From Cytobacillus oceanisediminis 2691 (lineage in GTDB: Bacteria; Bacillota; Bacilli; Bacillales; Cytobacillaceae): a stretch of 64,000 nt of DNA. This document shows, piece after piece, positions 7,148-16,524 of this stretch (position 1 is its first letter; every line of letters begins with the position of its first letter). Location: contig NZ_VEEP01000002.1 of the NCBI RefSeq assembly GCF_007678455.1, positions 531,197-595,196 of the forward strand. The letters run 5' to 3'. Under the pieces are notes generated by a model. That model worked only from the letters and a program-made list of their open reading frames with translations, was not told the DNA's origin and made no database searches. Position numbers and translations under genes: made by a program.

Positions 7148-9292
7148 ATGTCAGATACATATTTAAAAACAGCTTTCCAGAACTGGATGAGCCGGCAAAA
7201 GAAATCGAATGGGGAACCTTATAAGAAAGGGACCATTAATGCATACACAACCGCTTTAAAAAATGCAGCCGCTAAACTGGAAATAGAGGACCTCAATGAA
7301 AAGGATTTATTCAGGATTACATCTTCCAACACTTTCGAAGAAATCTATAAAAAAATTACATCTGCTCCTAATTTTCATGAAGTAGATTTGGCGGCTGGCA
7401 ACCGGGCATTTTCAAACAGCCTGATTCAATACGAAAAATTCTTAAAGGAGTTTGAACAGCCATCCTGCTGGATTTTTCAAGGCAACCCCAAATATTATGA
7501 CGTCATTGGAGCGGTTCAAGATCTTGATGAAATTACATGGGCTGTTAATCAGAACAAGAAGCAAATAAAGAAAGACGATAAAGTTTATATATGGTTGTCC
7601 GGCTCTAATGCTGGCATTGTTGCCTCTGGAACAATCCTTAATGACCCCTATATGGCCGAACCGGATGAGGAAGATCCATACAACCGAAGCGAGCAATTGA
7701 ATCGCGAACCCTATCTCGCCGTAGATATTGAACTTGATCGTAAATTTATCGATCCCGTTGTGGAACGTTCAACCTTGCTTAAGGATGACCGTACAAAAAG
7801 GATGGAGATTTTAACATATCCTGGAGCCACCAACTTTCGGGTGACACCGGAACAGGAAGTGGTGATTGAAAGCATTATTGACGGGACTTATCATCATGTT
7901 CCAATAAACGGCCAACCAGAACCTCATCCCCAAACTGTGCCAGATAAGAAAAGGTACTGGATGTATGCCCCCGGTGAAGGTTCGAGAATGTGGGAAGAAT
8001 TCTACAACAAAGAAATTATGGGAGTCGGTTGGGATGGCCTTGGAGATTTAACCCAATATTCAACGAAGGAAGCCATGAAAGAGAAAATGAAGGAAATCTA
8101 CGGCGAAGAATTTTCATATAAAAACGCCGGTCACCTGACCTGGCAATTTGCCAATGAAATGAAAATCGGCGATATTGTTTTTGTAAAAAAAGGGCTCAAG
8201 AAAATCATTGGCAGAGGGGAAGTATCTTCAGAATACAGATATGACAGTATCAGAAATGAGTATAAACATATTCGTTCGGTGAATTGGACCCATAAAGGCG
8301 AGTGGGACCATGAAGGACAAATCGTCTTGAAAACACTAACAGATATTACTCCATATAGGGATTATTATAAGAAACTCGAAGAAATGTTCGATATAGAACA
8401 AAGTGAAATTACAAGTGATATTGAACCAACCCAGTATCCGGAATATACAGTAGATGACTTTTTATCTGAAGTATATATGAACGAAGACCAATACAACACC
8501 CTGAAAAGTCTTCTGCTTAGAAAGAAAAATCTCATCTTAATGGGTGCCCCGGGGGTGGGGAAAACGTATGCTGCGGAGCGGCTTGCCTATTCCATCATTG
8601 GGGCTAAAGATACAAGCCGGGTCATGACAATCCAATTCCATCAAAGTTACAGCTATGAGGACTTCATTATGGGTTACCGCCCTACCGAAAGAGGATTCAG
8701 CTTAACAAAGGGGCCTTTCTATGAATTTTGCAAAGAAGCGGAGCCTGAGGATGAGCAACCATATTTCTTTATCATTGATGAAATCAACCGAGGAAACCTG
8801 AGTAAGATCTTTGGTGAATTGCTGATGTTGATAGAAAGTGATAAACGAGGAAAAGAACTGAGGCTCCTCTATTCAGATGAGCAATTTTCCGTACCGAAAA
8901 ATGTCTATATCATCGGTATGATGAATACTGCGGACAGAAGCCTTGCCATGATTGACTATGCTCTGCGCCGCCGATTTGCCTTTTTTGAATTTGCGCCTGC
9001 CTTTGAGAGCGAAGGATTTAAGCTGTATCAGGAAAACATAGCAAACAGCAGTTTTGACAGGTTAATTGATATGATCATTGCCCTAAATAAAGCAATTGAT
9101 GAAGATGCTTCTTTAGGCAGCGGCTTCCGGGTCGGCCATAGCTATTTCTCAACGGACCAGGAAATCGACCAGGACTGGCTTGAAGAACTTGTGGAATACG
9201 AACTCGTCCCCCTTCTCAATGAATACTGGTTCGATGAATCTTCAAAGATTGAGTACTGGTCCTCCAAACTTCGGGGTGCCATTCGTGATTAA
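7148..9292 (+). CDS. mcrB: McrB-type GTPase/translocase with N-terminal EVE domain
   Basis: The protein has 714 residues. Residues about 1-100 are a helical region. About 107-225 form an EVE/PUA-like domain (CWIFQGNPKYYDV; KVYIWLSG), a fold that binds modified bases. About 265-395 form a second PUA-like domain (RYWMYAPGEG, MGVGWDGLGDL). The AAA+ motor follows, with Walker A GAPGVGKTY near 463-471, FFIIDEINRG as Walker B, and the McrB signature MNTADRSLAMIDYALRRRF. McrB proteins use GTP to drive the McrC nuclease on DNA carrying modified cytosine. The mcrC gene overlaps its 3' end by 8 nt. The ribosome site GGAGG lies 8-9 nt before the ATG. The target modification is inferred, not seen. Confidence 0.92.
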   Translation: MSDTYLKTAFQNWMSRQKKSNGEPYKKGTINAYTTALKNAAAKLEIEDLNEKDLFRITSSNTFEEIYKKITSAPNFHEVDLAAGNRAFSNSLIQYEKFLKEFEQPSCWIFQGNPKYYDVIGAVQDLDEITWAVNQNKKQIKKDDKVYIWLSGSNAGIVASGTILNDPYMAEPDEEDPYNRSEQLNREPYLAVDIELDRKFIDPVVERSTLLKDDRTKRMEILTYPGATNFRVTPEQEVVIESIIDGTYHHVPINGQPEPHPQTVPDKKRYWMYAPGEGSRMWEEFYNKEIMGVGWDGLGDLTQYSTKEAMKEKMKEIYGEEFSYKNAGHLTWQFANEMKIGDIVFVKKGLKKIIGRGEVSSEYRYDSIRNEYKHIRSVNWTHKGEWDHEGQIVLKTLTDITPYRDYYKKLEEMFDIEQSEITSDIEPTQYPEYTVDDFLSEVYMNEDQYNTLKSLLLRKKNLILMGAPGVGKTYAAERLAYSIIGAKDTSRVMTIQFHQSYSYEDFIMGYRPTERGFSLTKGPFYEFCKEAEPEDEQPYFFIIDEINRGNLSKIFGELLMLIESDKRGKELRLLYSDEQFSVPKNVYIIGMMNTADRSLAMIDYALRRRFAFFEFAPAFESEGFKLYQENIANSSFDRLIDMIIALNKAIDEDASLGSGFRVGHSYFSTDQEIDQDWLEELVEYELVPLLNEYWFDESSKIEYWSSKLRGAIRD

Positions 9293-10322
9293 AATAAAAA
9301 ATATTTACTATATGCTTGCATACGCTTATCAATCATTAAACGAAACTGAGTACAAGTCCTTGCATTCAGAGCAGTTTGAAAACATTCATGATTTAATGTC
9401 AGCCATTTTAATACGCGGAACCTCAAATCAAATTAAGCGGGGCCTGCATAAGAATTATAGGTCCCACACAGAAGAGACAGGAAATTTGCGCGGCAAAATT
9501 GACTCGACCGCTTCCATCAAGCAGAACACTTTTTTAAAGCGGAGGATGGTTTGCCACTTTGATGAGTTTTCCGAAAACACTTTATTCAATCAAATTCTAA
9601 AGACCACAATGCTCCTCCTGCTTCGCCATGGCAAAGTGAAAGTAACCAACCAGAGGGAATTGCGAAAACTAATGTTATTTTTCGGAAATGTCGGGACAAT
9701 CGACCCTCAATCCATAAGATGGAGCTCATTAAATTACCATAGGCATAATGCTGCTTACAAGATGCTCATGAATATTTGCGAACTGGTCATTAAAGGTCTC
9801 CTCATAAGTACCGAAAATGGCGAGTATAAAATGAAACAGTTTCTTGACGACCAGCAGATGCATAGGCTTTATGAAAAATTCCTGCTCGGATATTATCAAA
9901 AGGAATACCCTCAATATTCGGCAAAAGCATCCTATATTGATTGGGTTATTGACGACGGCATCATCGACTTCTTGCCTGCAATGATATCGGATATAACACT
10001 GACCCACGGTCCAAGAACACTCATTATCGACGCCAAATACTACGGCAGGAGCATGCAGACTAATTCTTTATATAATAACAGTACCATTATCTCTAGCAAC
10101 CTTTACCAGATCTATACCTATGTGAAAAATAAAGACAGGCATGGCAGCGGAAACGTAAGCGGCCTGCTTCTATATGCCAAAACGGATGAGGACATCACCC
10201 CTGACAACGATTATCAAATGGGTGGAAACCGGGTTAGTGTCAAAACACTCGACTTAAGCGGGAACTGGGTGGAGATAAAAGAACAGCTGGATTTGATTGG
10301 TGAGATGATGTGGACAAAATAA
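9285..10322 (+). CDS. mcrC: McrC, nuclease subunit of the McrBC restriction system
   Basis: The protein has 345 residues from a GTG at 9285, which overlaps the mcrB stop by 8 nt. The first true residues are MIKIKNIYYMLAYAYQ, the conserved McrC N-terminus; the longer frame from 9180 is only read-through in the mcrB sequence. Near residues 243-252 the motif GPRTLIIDAKYYG gives the D-x-K part of a PD-(D/E)xK nuclease, and DWVIDDGIIDFLPAM precedes it with the matching acidic residue. McrC is recruited by the McrB hexamer and cuts the DNA. Overlap and order match a normal mcrBC operon. Confidence 0.92.
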   Translation: MIKIKNIYYMLAYAYQSLNETEYKSLHSEQFENIHDLMSAILIRGTSNQIKRGLHKNYRSHTEETGNLRGKIDSTASIKQNTFLKRRMVCHFDEFSENTLFNQILKTTMLLLLRHGKVKVTNQRELRKLMLFFGNVGTIDPQSIRWSSLNYHRHNAAYKMLMNICELVIKGLLISTENGEYKMKQFLDDQQMHRLYEKFLLGYYQKEYPQYSAKASYIDWVIDDGIIDFLPAMISDITLTHGPRTLIIDAKYYGRSMQTNSLYNNSTIISSNLYQIYTYVKNKDRHGSGNVSGLLLYAKTDEDITPDNDYQMGGNRVSVKTLDLSGNWVEIKEQLDLIGEMMWTK

Positions 10323-10388
10323 AGGTGCACTGGCATTACTTGAAATATGGCGAACAATCCTCAGAAGAATATTGCAGGTTAGTGGAAA

Positions 10389-10427
10389 AAAATATGATAA
10401 GCAGCGTGGACTGCTTATCGTATTTTT
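10389..10427 (+). terminator. Terminator of the mcrBC operon
   Basis: The stem GATAAGCAG / CTGCTTATC with a 6-nt loop is flanked by AAATAT before and GTATTTTT after, about 70 nt past the mcrC stop. A very similar hairpin occurs at 23238-23275, so this terminator cassette is repeated in the region. Confidence 0.8.
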
Positions 10428-10542
10428 GGATCTCTTAGTGTTTTATCAAGCACGCTCTTTACTAATTTATAATTTCCAACGGCTTGCTCAACCTCAGGTC
10501 CGGCAGTCCGTATTATTTCTCTTTAGCGTGAGGGAGATTTCG

Positions 10543-10770
10543 GTGATTTACGATGTCTTTTTAAATGCAGATATAAAAGACCCGGCCATTAGACGAGCAC
10601 ACAAGCAGGCATTGAAGGCTGATAATACAGAGATTACCACTCAAGCAACTTGTTCAATCTGCAATAAATCCGTGTCTGATAAAGTTAAATCATATTGTTT
10701 ATCAAACCACAAATTCAATTTGAAGATTTATTGTTATGAGCATAAGAAGAATAGCAAAATAAACGATTAA
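10543..10770 (+). CDS. Small zinc-ribbon-like protein
   Basis: The protein has 75 residues. The start is the GTG at 10543, with GAGGGAGA 6-7 nt upstream. The longer frame from 10372 would cross the mcrBC terminator and is not credible. The first half (YDVFLNADIKDPAIRRAHKQ) is helical. The second half holds CSICNKSV, then SYCLSNH and YCYEHKK, a set of Cys/His pairs that should bind one or two zinc ions. Function is unknown. It lies directly after mcrBC but has its own signals and terminator (10781-10825). It could be a small regulator or a nucleic-acid binder. Confidence 0.6.
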   Translation: MIYDVFLNADIKDPAIRRAHKQALKADNTEITTQATCSICNKSVSDKVKSYCLSNHKFNLKIYCYEHKKNSKIND

Positions 10771-10780
10771 TGCGATAAAA

Positions 10781-10825
10781 GAAAGAGGATCGAATTGGGC
10801 TATCCTCTTTCTCTTCGTTTTCCTT
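10781..10825 (+). terminator. Terminator after the zinc-ribbon gene
   Basis: A ten-base-pair stem GAAAGAGGAT / ATCCTCTTTC with an 11-nt loop is followed by TCTTCGTTTT, 10 nt past the stop at 10770. Confidence 0.75.
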
Positions 10826-10964
10826 TATTACCCTTGTTACAAAAGCAGTATAGTAAAAGGAGATTATAACAATTTAGACAATTCCCCCAGTGGTTCCGGA
10901 CAAATTCCACCGCCATACTATTTATTCACAATTATGACTCACGAATCACCCCTATGTTTCTAGT

Positions 10965-11123
10965 TCACTTTTTGAATTTCTTAAAGATAAAAAAAACAGC
11001 CGGTATAATTGGACCAATCACTTTACCAATTCTCCCAGTTATATTGCCTATTTTAGTTTTACAGTGAGAACAAAAAAGGTCATTCTTAGTTAACGGCCTT
11101 CCGCATTTCTTACATTTATTCAA
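10965..11123 (-). CDS. Small zinc-ribbon plus membrane-helix protein
   Basis: The protein has 52 residues and is too short for usual gene finders. It starts at a TTG (11121-11123) with GGAGG about 9 nt upstream, inside the end of the preceding gene; the two overlap by 8 nt. The sequence begins MNKCKKCGRPL and continues FCSHCKTKIG, a complete Cys4 zinc ribbon (C4, C7, C18, C21). A short hydrophobic helix (about residues 34-47) and a basic tail KKFKK follow. Such proteins are often membrane-tethered. The overlap suggests translational coupling to the 11116-12150 gene and a shared role, but no function is known. Confidence 0.65.
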   Translation of the reverse strand: MNKCKKCGRPLTKNDLFCSHCKTKIGNITGRIGKVIGPIIPAVFFIFKKFKK

Positions 11124-12150
11124 GATTCACTTCCTCCTTTTTTAACAGTAGTTGTTCGCCTGTTAATCGTATTTCTATATATTCCGAGTCTAATTTGTCG
11201 ATATGGGAATCAATCATTTCTATAATTTTGTCGGGGTTTTTGTACCACATATCTTCTTTTTCAATTTTAGGATTATATGGGAGAAATTCTGCTACTTTTT
11301 CCATTTTACCTGCATATTCATTAATACATGCTTTCAAAGGTATTAGGGATTCTTTTAATGAGTTGACTTCTCCCAATTCTTCATAAATTAGCGCAAGATA
11401 ATTTGAGGATTTGATTATACTGTCAAATATAGTCTGAGTGTCGAGAAATTCACCTTCAATTTTATTTGTATCGACTCTATGAAATAAAGAATAGAAGATT
11501 TGTTTAAAAGATGATTGAGGTAACTTATTTATAAATTTTGTATTGGCTTCAAGGGATTCAATTAGTTGCCTTCTTCCTTTATTCAACTCAGATACAGCCT
11601 GAGTCAATAATTGCCTACTTACGATTTTGTCATTAGCTAGCAAAGCTTGCTTATATGTGTCTATAGCACCTTCGATTACACCAATTCGGTCTGTGAGTTG
11701 GCCACGTAACACATCAGATACTTGTTCATTAAGTAATTCCAATTGCTCTAAAACTGCAGCCATTGTTGATTGTAAGGCTATATTATTTAGATTACTAAAA
11801 TTAATAGGATTCGTTTCTTCTAATCTGACTTGGCAAACAAAAGAACCATTTTGATCTTTTATAGTTGGTAACTTCATCCCAGTTTTATCAAAGTTCCACT
11901 CCGCACTTCCCTCTTCCAATCTCTTACTGATATCTTTAGGGATTATCACTTTGTAGAGACTATCCTTTTTAATTAATTTTTGCGCCTCATAAAATGCCGG
12001 GACTTTTCTAAACCCATTTATCACTTGATTTAAATTAAGATTGTATCGTTGACTAAGTTGTTTTTTAGATAATTCCAAAGTAGGGTCATTAGAGGATTGT
12101 TTAAAAGTAAGGTTGCTCTGTACATTAATAATTTTTTGCTCATTATCCAT
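11116..12150 (-). CDS. Unknown helical protein
   Basis: The protein has 344 residues. The start is the ATG at 12150 because GAGGGGAT lies 7-8 nt upstream; the frame open to 12234 has no such site. The N-terminal half contains KKQLSQRYNLNLNQVINGF, which resembles a helix-turn-helix. A central helical stretch follows (about 130-220, with TMAAVLEQLELLNEQVSDVL) that looks like a coiled coil, and the C-terminus ends in LTGEQLLLKKEEVNLE. I recognise no enzyme motif or family. It overlaps the zinc-ribbon gene downstream. The pair may be an accessory operon; it lies between McrBC and other defence genes, which alone does not prove such a role. Confidence 0.6.
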   Translation of the reverse strand: MDNEQKIINVQSNLTFKQSSNDPTLELSKKQLSQRYNLNLNQVINGFRKVPAFYEAQKLIKKDSLYKVIIPKDISKRLEEGSAEWNFDKTGMKLPTIKDQNGSFVCQVRLEETNPINFSNLNNIALQSTMAAVLEQLELLNEQVSDVLRGQLTDRIGVIEGAIDTYKQALLANDKIVSRQLLTQAVSELNKGRRQLIESLEANTKFINKLPQSSFKQIFYSLFHRVDTNKIEGEFLDTQTIFDSIIKSSNYLALIYEELGEVNSLKESLIPLKACINEYAGKMEKVAEFLPYNPKIEKEDMWYKNPDKIIEMIDSHIDKLDSEYIEIRLTGEQLLLKKEEVNLE

Positions 12151-12310
12151 TTTTACATCCCCTCTATAATAGATATCATGATAACCTTCCCTTCTTTGAA
12201 ATACTATACCTTCCTTATTCCTAATAAAACCCATTCCAATTTTAGCATTTTCGAAATATATAGACGAGGGAACTATTGTCTCTCGTCATTTTTAATGTAA
12301 CGCATCAATA

Positions 12311-12550
12311 CTATAGTTTGGTAGACCTTCCTCTCTCCATGAGCCAGGTATTACTCCTTTTAACTGCCCACCAGATAGATTTTTGCATTGCCGTTTTATA
12401 ATAAGATTGAACCTCCTTGTTATGGAAAGAGGATGATTCAAATAGCGTGACCAACTCTTTATTTGTAAAAACTCTATTCTTTTCAACTTTCTTTTCTAAA
12501 CCAAGTACAAAATTTAACGTTTGTTCATTAAGGTTATACCTTTCACCCAT
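12311..12550 (-). CDS. Small unknown protein
   Basis: The protein has 79 residues from the ATG at 12550 (a GTG directly before it at 12553 could also serve). GAGGAAATT lies upstream. The sequence NEQTLNFVLGLEKKVEKNRVFTN is charged and helical, followed by KELVTLFESSSFHNKEVQ and a basic C-terminus with WWAVKRSNTWLMERGR. A competing frame at 12292-12486 overlaps it, but has no ribosome site. No function is recognised; it might be the C-terminal or regulatory part of a mobile-element gene. Confidence 0.45.
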   Translation of the reverse strand: MGERYNLNEQTLNFVLGLEKKVEKNRVFTNKELVTLFESSSFHNKEVQSYYKTAMQKSIWWAVKRSNTWLMERGRSTKL

Positions 12551-12741
12551 CACCTTAGAATTTCCTCATTTCAAATTTATAGAGAAGTTTATGAAGCTGT
12601 TGACAGGTCAAAAGCATATTACACAAAAGAACCACCCTTTTGGATAACATCGGGTTTAGAAGACTTAAGGAGCTTGATATTAACTGGTCAACTCAACTGG
12701 ATCTTTTCTTTCTCTTTCTATTTTTACCTTGCATAAATTTT

Positions 12742-12822
12742 ATGAGACAGGGGACGGTTCTACAGACTCTGATATTTACATATTTTCTCCTTTTATGAGA
12801 CACGAGAACTGTCCCCTTGTCT
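12742..12822. repeat. Dispersed inverted repeat, full two-arm copy
   Basis: The left arm ATGAGACAGGGGACGGTTCT is mirrored by the right arm ATGAGACACGAGAACTGTCC continuing into CCTTGTCT, with about 30 nt of AT-rich DNA between. The two arms are imperfectly complementary and would form a long hairpin. This is the clearest member of the repeat family described in the findings. Confidence 0.7.
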
Positions 12823-12854
12823 ATCTTCATCTAAAATGCAAGTTACAAAGCTAG

Positions 12855-13835
12855 TTATAAGTTCTCTAATTCTGCAAGTTGGCCATGAATAACATTTACA
12901 CATTGGCCAATGGCCATTACTCCATTAATTTCATTTAAATACTTTACTTCAGCATCCGTCCCATATTGTTCATGACTCAAGTATGAAAGAGACTCAATAG
13001 TGTTTGCGATATTATTCCCTATTTCTTGAGAAGGGAATGGCATTTGCCTCAGCTCCGGATATTTCTCGATTACTTCAGTTGCTACCTGTTCCCTGGTGCT
13101 ATAGAGTTCTTCGCGTGATCCGGTTGCCACAGCACTGTTCAATCTTTCGTACCAGGCTTTTATGTCATCATGGAACTGCCTCGATAGTTGAAGACCTACC
13201 TCCTGATTTGAATCCAGTTCTGCCGGAACGGTTTGGTTTACATAAATTGAACCATTAAAAAAATCTGAATTCATCAGGCTTGCATGGATTAATTCCATTG
13301 CTCTAAAATACTTAGTTGCTTCTCCAAGCGGAAGATAAGCATCACCATCTTCATTTATTTGATAATGGTTTACATAGGGGTCCTCCATATTTGCCGTATA
13401 TACATATTCGAGATTATTCTCTCTATCCTCATAATTCACAAGCTTATACAACTCTTCATTCATGAAGCCCTCTTTGGAATTTGCCGACTGAGACTCAATC
13501 GTTCCAATTAAGACTTTATCGTTCAGCAATGATTGGTCAATATAATAAATAAATGTTTTCACTCCATGCGTTTCTGGATCTTCTTCAAAGATAACATCTT
13601 CCCCTAATCGATCGTCCAGCTGAACAGTATATTTATAATCAGAATGCTGAAAAGTCATTTCCTCCTTTGGCGGAGTCTCTTCTTTTTCAACAACTTCATT
13701 GGTTTCAGTATCATTTGTCTCTGTTTTTTCAACTGCTTTAACTTCATTCGCCAGAGTCTTTTCTTCTTGCTTTGCCTGACTGCATCCAGAGATGATCAGC
13801 AGCATGATAAATAAAGGTGTCATTATTTTTTTCAT
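12855..13835 (-). CDS. Lipoprotein with large extracellular domain
   Basis: The protein has 326 residues. The start is the ATG at 13835, which gives an 8-nt spacing to AAAGGA; the earlier in-frame ATGs lie on the ribosome site. The signal is MKKIMTPLFIMLLIISGCSQ, with a lipobox ending in the cysteine at position 18, so it should be a membrane-anchored lipoprotein. An acidic low-complexity stretch (KTETNDTETNEVVEKEE) follows as a linker. The rest, about 265 residues, is mixed alpha/beta then helical, with YFRAMELIHASLMNSDFF and ATEVIEKYPELRQM. It may belong to the YiiG/DUF3829-type lipoproteins, but this is not certain. It is monocistronic. Confidence 0.75.
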   Translation of the reverse strand: MKKIMTPLFIMLLIISGCSQAKQEEKTLANEVKAVEKTETNDTETNEVVEKEETPPKEEMTFQHSDYKYTVQLDDRLGEDVIFEEDPETHGVKTFIYYIDQSLLNDKVLIGTIESQSANSKEGFMNEELYKLVNYEDRENNLEYVYTANMEDPYVNHYQINEDGDAYLPLGEATKYFRAMELIHASLMNSDFFNGSIYVNQTVPAELDSNQEVGLQLSRQFHDDIKAWYERLNSAVATGSREELYSTREQVATEVIEKYPELRQMPFPSQEIGNNIANTIESLSYLSHEQYGTDAEVKYLNEINGVMAIGQCVNVIHGQLAELENL

Positions 13836-14078
13836 TCCCATGTTCCTTTCTCTCATTTGGTGTACTTCGATATAAGCATCGGGTAAAAGTGAATTATTTT
13901 AATATTTTTCTACAAAGAAATCATGCTGAGCAGTTAAACAAATCAAAGTTTCAAAATGAGGAAGGCATTTTTAGATAATCGGGCTTTATAGTAATTTGAA
14001 CATGAACAGAAAAATAGAAAATTAATAATTAGAGTATAAGTGGGAAACTACTGTATTATTTTACAAGTAGTAAAATTA

Positions 14079-14105
14079 TAAATTCTCTTTCTTTTGTTCC
14101 GATAA
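14079..14105 (+). promoter_or_regulatory. Sigma-D-like promoter of the chemotaxis receptor gene
   Basis: TAAA (14079-14082) is followed after exactly 15 nt by TCCGATAA (14098-14105). The Bacillus sigma-D consensus is TAAA, 15 nt, GCCGATAT. The site lies 46 nt before the start of a methyl-accepting chemotaxis protein, a typical sigma-D target. Confidence 0.65.
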
Positions 14106-14150
14106 ATAAACAAGAAATTGTTTTTGAAAAGGGACTAGGGGGACAAAAGA

Positions 14151-16157
14151 ATGTTTAAGAAAATTCAAACGAAGATTATGCTTACAATGAGTGTGCTTAT
14201 TGCAGTCACGCTGATAGGAGTCTCGGCACTCACGTATTTTCAAACGAAAAGAGAAATTCTATCTAATGTAAATACAAGCTCCAAATCTCAAATCGACGAT
14301 TTAAAAAGTAATATCGATCTTTATCTTAATTTTTATGGCAGTACGGTTGACCGCTATAGCAAAGATAACCGGATAGTTGAATATTTAAAAGAAGTGAAGC
14401 AGAACGAAAAAACAGGCATTGAAACATATTGGCCTATTGTGAGCAGTGATTTTGAGAATTTTATGGGACTTAATCAAAACGTAGCTGTTATTTACGTTGG
14501 GGCTGAAACAAAACAATTTAAAACGACCCCAGTGATTGATTTGCCGGCGGACTTTGATCCGACTGGACGGCCATGGTATACAGCTGCTCTTAAATCACCG
14601 GATAAAGCACTTTGGACAGAACCATACCTTGATGCCAGTTCGGGTGAATATGTGGTTACGGTTGTTAAACCCGTTTTAGATCCAGCATCGAAGCAAGTCC
14701 TGGGTGTTGTAGGATTAGATTTAAGCTTATCAGGTTTGTCAGAAATGATTAATAAGACCGCAGTAGGATATAAAGGCTACTCCTTGCTTTTGGATAGCAA
14801 TGGAATGGCACTCGTCCATCCAAAAGCACAGGGCAAGGATTTGAGTAAGAAACCATATTTCTCTGTATTGAAAGAAAAGGACGCTGGTTTTACATTATTT
14901 GACGAAGGTAAAACAGAAAACCAGCTATTTTACCAAACGTTAGACCAGACAAACTGGAAAATTGGAATGGTGTATGAAACAAACGAATTATTGGCAAGTG
15001 CACAAAAGCTAAGAAATTTAATTCTAATCATCGCTTCATTGACCGTTCTCGCCAGTCTTGCCATTACTTATTTCCTGGCAAGAAGTATCGCCAATCCAAT
15101 CACGCTGTTGAATAGCCGGGTCCAAAAGGTTGCTCAAGGCGACCTAACCGTCAATGTAGTGGCAAATTCTAAGGATGAAACCGGACAGCTTACCGAACAT
15201 TTCAATGTGATGGTCAAGAATATGCGTACACTCATTTCATCTGTAGAACATTCAGTTGAAAGCGTAAATGATTCTGCTTCGAGTTTAACGGCTGTGGCTG
15301 AAGAAACCATCGCTGCAAGTGAGGAAGTGGCCAAAGCGATTGGTGAGGTGGCTGCAGGAGCTACACAGCAAGCCCAGGATTCTGATGAAGCAAATCATCG
15401 TACTGTAAGCCTGTCTCTGCAAATTGAAAAAGTCCAGGAGAGCATGGATCAGATGACAGGCCTATCAAAACAAGCGGAGAAAACAAATCATCAAGGACTT
15501 GAACAAATGAAGTCCCTTAGGCATAGTACCGGAGAAAGTGATGAAGTCATTAAGAATGTAGGCAATGTCATTAACAAGCTGGCTTCAAAAGTTCAAGAAA
15601 TAGAGCAGGTTATCCATTCCATAACGGAAATTTCCGAACAAACAAATCTGCTTGCTTTAAATGCAAGTATTGAAGCAGCAAGGGCTGGCGACAGCGGAAG
15701 AGGCTTTGCCGTTGTGGCAGAGGAAGTCCGAAAACTGGCGGAGCAGTCGGCAAAAGCGGCACAACAAGTTAAAATCACCATTTCCTCCATCGAAAACGAA
15801 ACCAATATCGTCGTGAAGGAAATGGAACAAACGCTTAAAATTTCCCATTTGCAAAACGAAGCAGTCAGCCATACAGAAATTGCTTTTAACGAAATCTCTG
15901 AGACCATTCATCATATTGTTCAATCCATTGATACAATAAAGGCGGATGTAGCGAATATCAATGAGCTAAAAGACGATGTAGTGGCATCCATTCAAAGCAT
16001 CGCCTCCGTTGCGGAACAATCAGCAGCTTCATCTGAACAGGTTAGTGCATCCACTGATGAACAGGTACGTGCGTTAGGTTCAGTCACCCAATCTGCCATA
16101 GAGCTTAATGAGTCCAGTGCCGAATTAGCCGCATTGATCAAACAGTTTAAAATTTGA
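14151..16157 (+). CDS. Methyl-accepting chemotaxis protein with dCache sensor
   Basis: The protein has 668 residues. TM1 is about 8-28. An extracellular dCache-type sensor follows (about 35-275), with the [31 protein letters not shown] core that binds amino acids or other small ligands. TM2 is about 284-305, then a HAMP domain (about 306-358, with [19 protein letters not shown]). The cytoplasmic signalling hairpin has the conserved tip [20 protein letters not shown] and EVRKLAEQS. It sends ligand information to CheA/CheW at the cell pole. The ribosome site AGGGGGAC lies 8 nt before the ATG. It has its own sigma-D-like promoter and a terminator at 16211-16243. The ligand cannot be read. Confidence 0.93.
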   Translation: MFKKIQTKIMLTMSVLIAVTLIGVSALTYFQTKREILSNVNTSSKSQIDDLKSNIDLYLNFYGSTVDRYSKDNRIVEYLKEVKQNEKTGIETYWPIVSSDFENFMGLNQNVAVIYVGAETKQFKTTPVIDLPADFDPTGRPWYTAALKSPDKALWTEPYLDASSGEYVVTVVKPVLDPASKQVLGVVGLDLSLSGLSEMINKTAVGYKGYSLLLDSNGMALVHPKAQGKDLSKKPYFSVLKEKDAGFTLFDEGKTENQLFYQTLDQTNWKIGMVYETNELLASAQKLRNLILIIASLTVLASLAITYFLARSIANPITLLNSRVQKVAQGDLTVNVVANSKDETGQLTEHFNVMVKNMRTLISSVEHSVESVNDSASSLTAVAEETIAASEEVAKAIGEVAAGATQQAQDSDEANHRTVSLSLQIEKVQESMDQMTGLSKQAEKTNHQGLEQMKSLRHSTGESDEVIKNVGNVINKLASKVQEIEQVIHSITEISEQTNLLALNASIEAARAGDSGRGFAVVAEEVRKLAEQSAKAAQQVKITISSIENETNIVVKEMEQTLKISHLQNEAVSHTEIAFNEISETIHHIVQSIDTIKADVANINELKDDVVASIQSIASVAEQSAASSEQVSASTDEQVRALGSVTQSAIELNESSAELAALIKQFKI

Positions 16158-16210
16158 TAACAACTTTCATTGTTCTGTTGATCTAAATATAGAAGCTGAA
16201 TACCCGAGGA

Positions 16211-16243
16211 GTCCATACTTCATAAAGAAGTATGGACTTTCTT
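16211..16243 (+). terminator. Terminator of the chemotaxis receptor gene
   Basis: A 12-bp perfect stem AGTCCATACTTC / GAAGTATGGACT with loop ATAAA is followed by TTCTTAATT, 53 nt past the stop. Confidence 0.85.
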
Positions 16244-16340
16244 AATTAGGCCAATGGGCAGCCATACGAATCTCAGAAGTGTAAATCTCCATTTTCACAG
16301 TACGATGAGCGACGGGACGTATCTTTGCTCCTAAAAAAAC

Positions 16341-16510
16341 TGGACACAGGTACAGTTCTAAACATTTTTCCTCATTATTCAAGACACAAGAACCTTCCTA
16401 TCCTCTCCCTTTTTAGAACGTACACTTATTATGAACCGAAGATTCTCCTCCCTGGTCTTCTCTACACTTTAAAATGAAAAGAGAGCACAGGGTACGTTCC
16501 CATGCTCCCA
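16341..16510. repeat. Two dispersed-repeat copies in the 16.2-16.5 kb intergenic region
   Basis: Bases 16341-16408 hold a degraded two-arm copy (GGACACAGGTACAGTTCT and GACACAAGAACCTTCC). Bases 16481-16510 hold a short variant (GAGAGCACAGGGTACGTTCC then CATGCTCCC) that forms its own hairpin just downstream of the minus-strand Rieske gene. No gene is seen between 16158 and 16524. Confidence 0.5.
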
Positions 16511-16524
16511 TTTGTATAATACTT

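Noticed and set aside
10323-10436. A short GTG-started frame of about 37 codons after mcrC
   Set aside because: It reads through the terminator stem and shows no recognisable protein sequence.
10372-10770. A 132-residue protein starting before the zinc-ribbon gene
   Set aside because: Its first 57 codons cross the mcrBC terminator hairpin and have no ribosome site; the GTG at 10543 has one.
12292-12486. A 64-residue frame overlapping the 12311-12550 gene
   Set aside because: No ribosome site, and the competing frame starts at a GTG/ATG pair with GAGG upstream.
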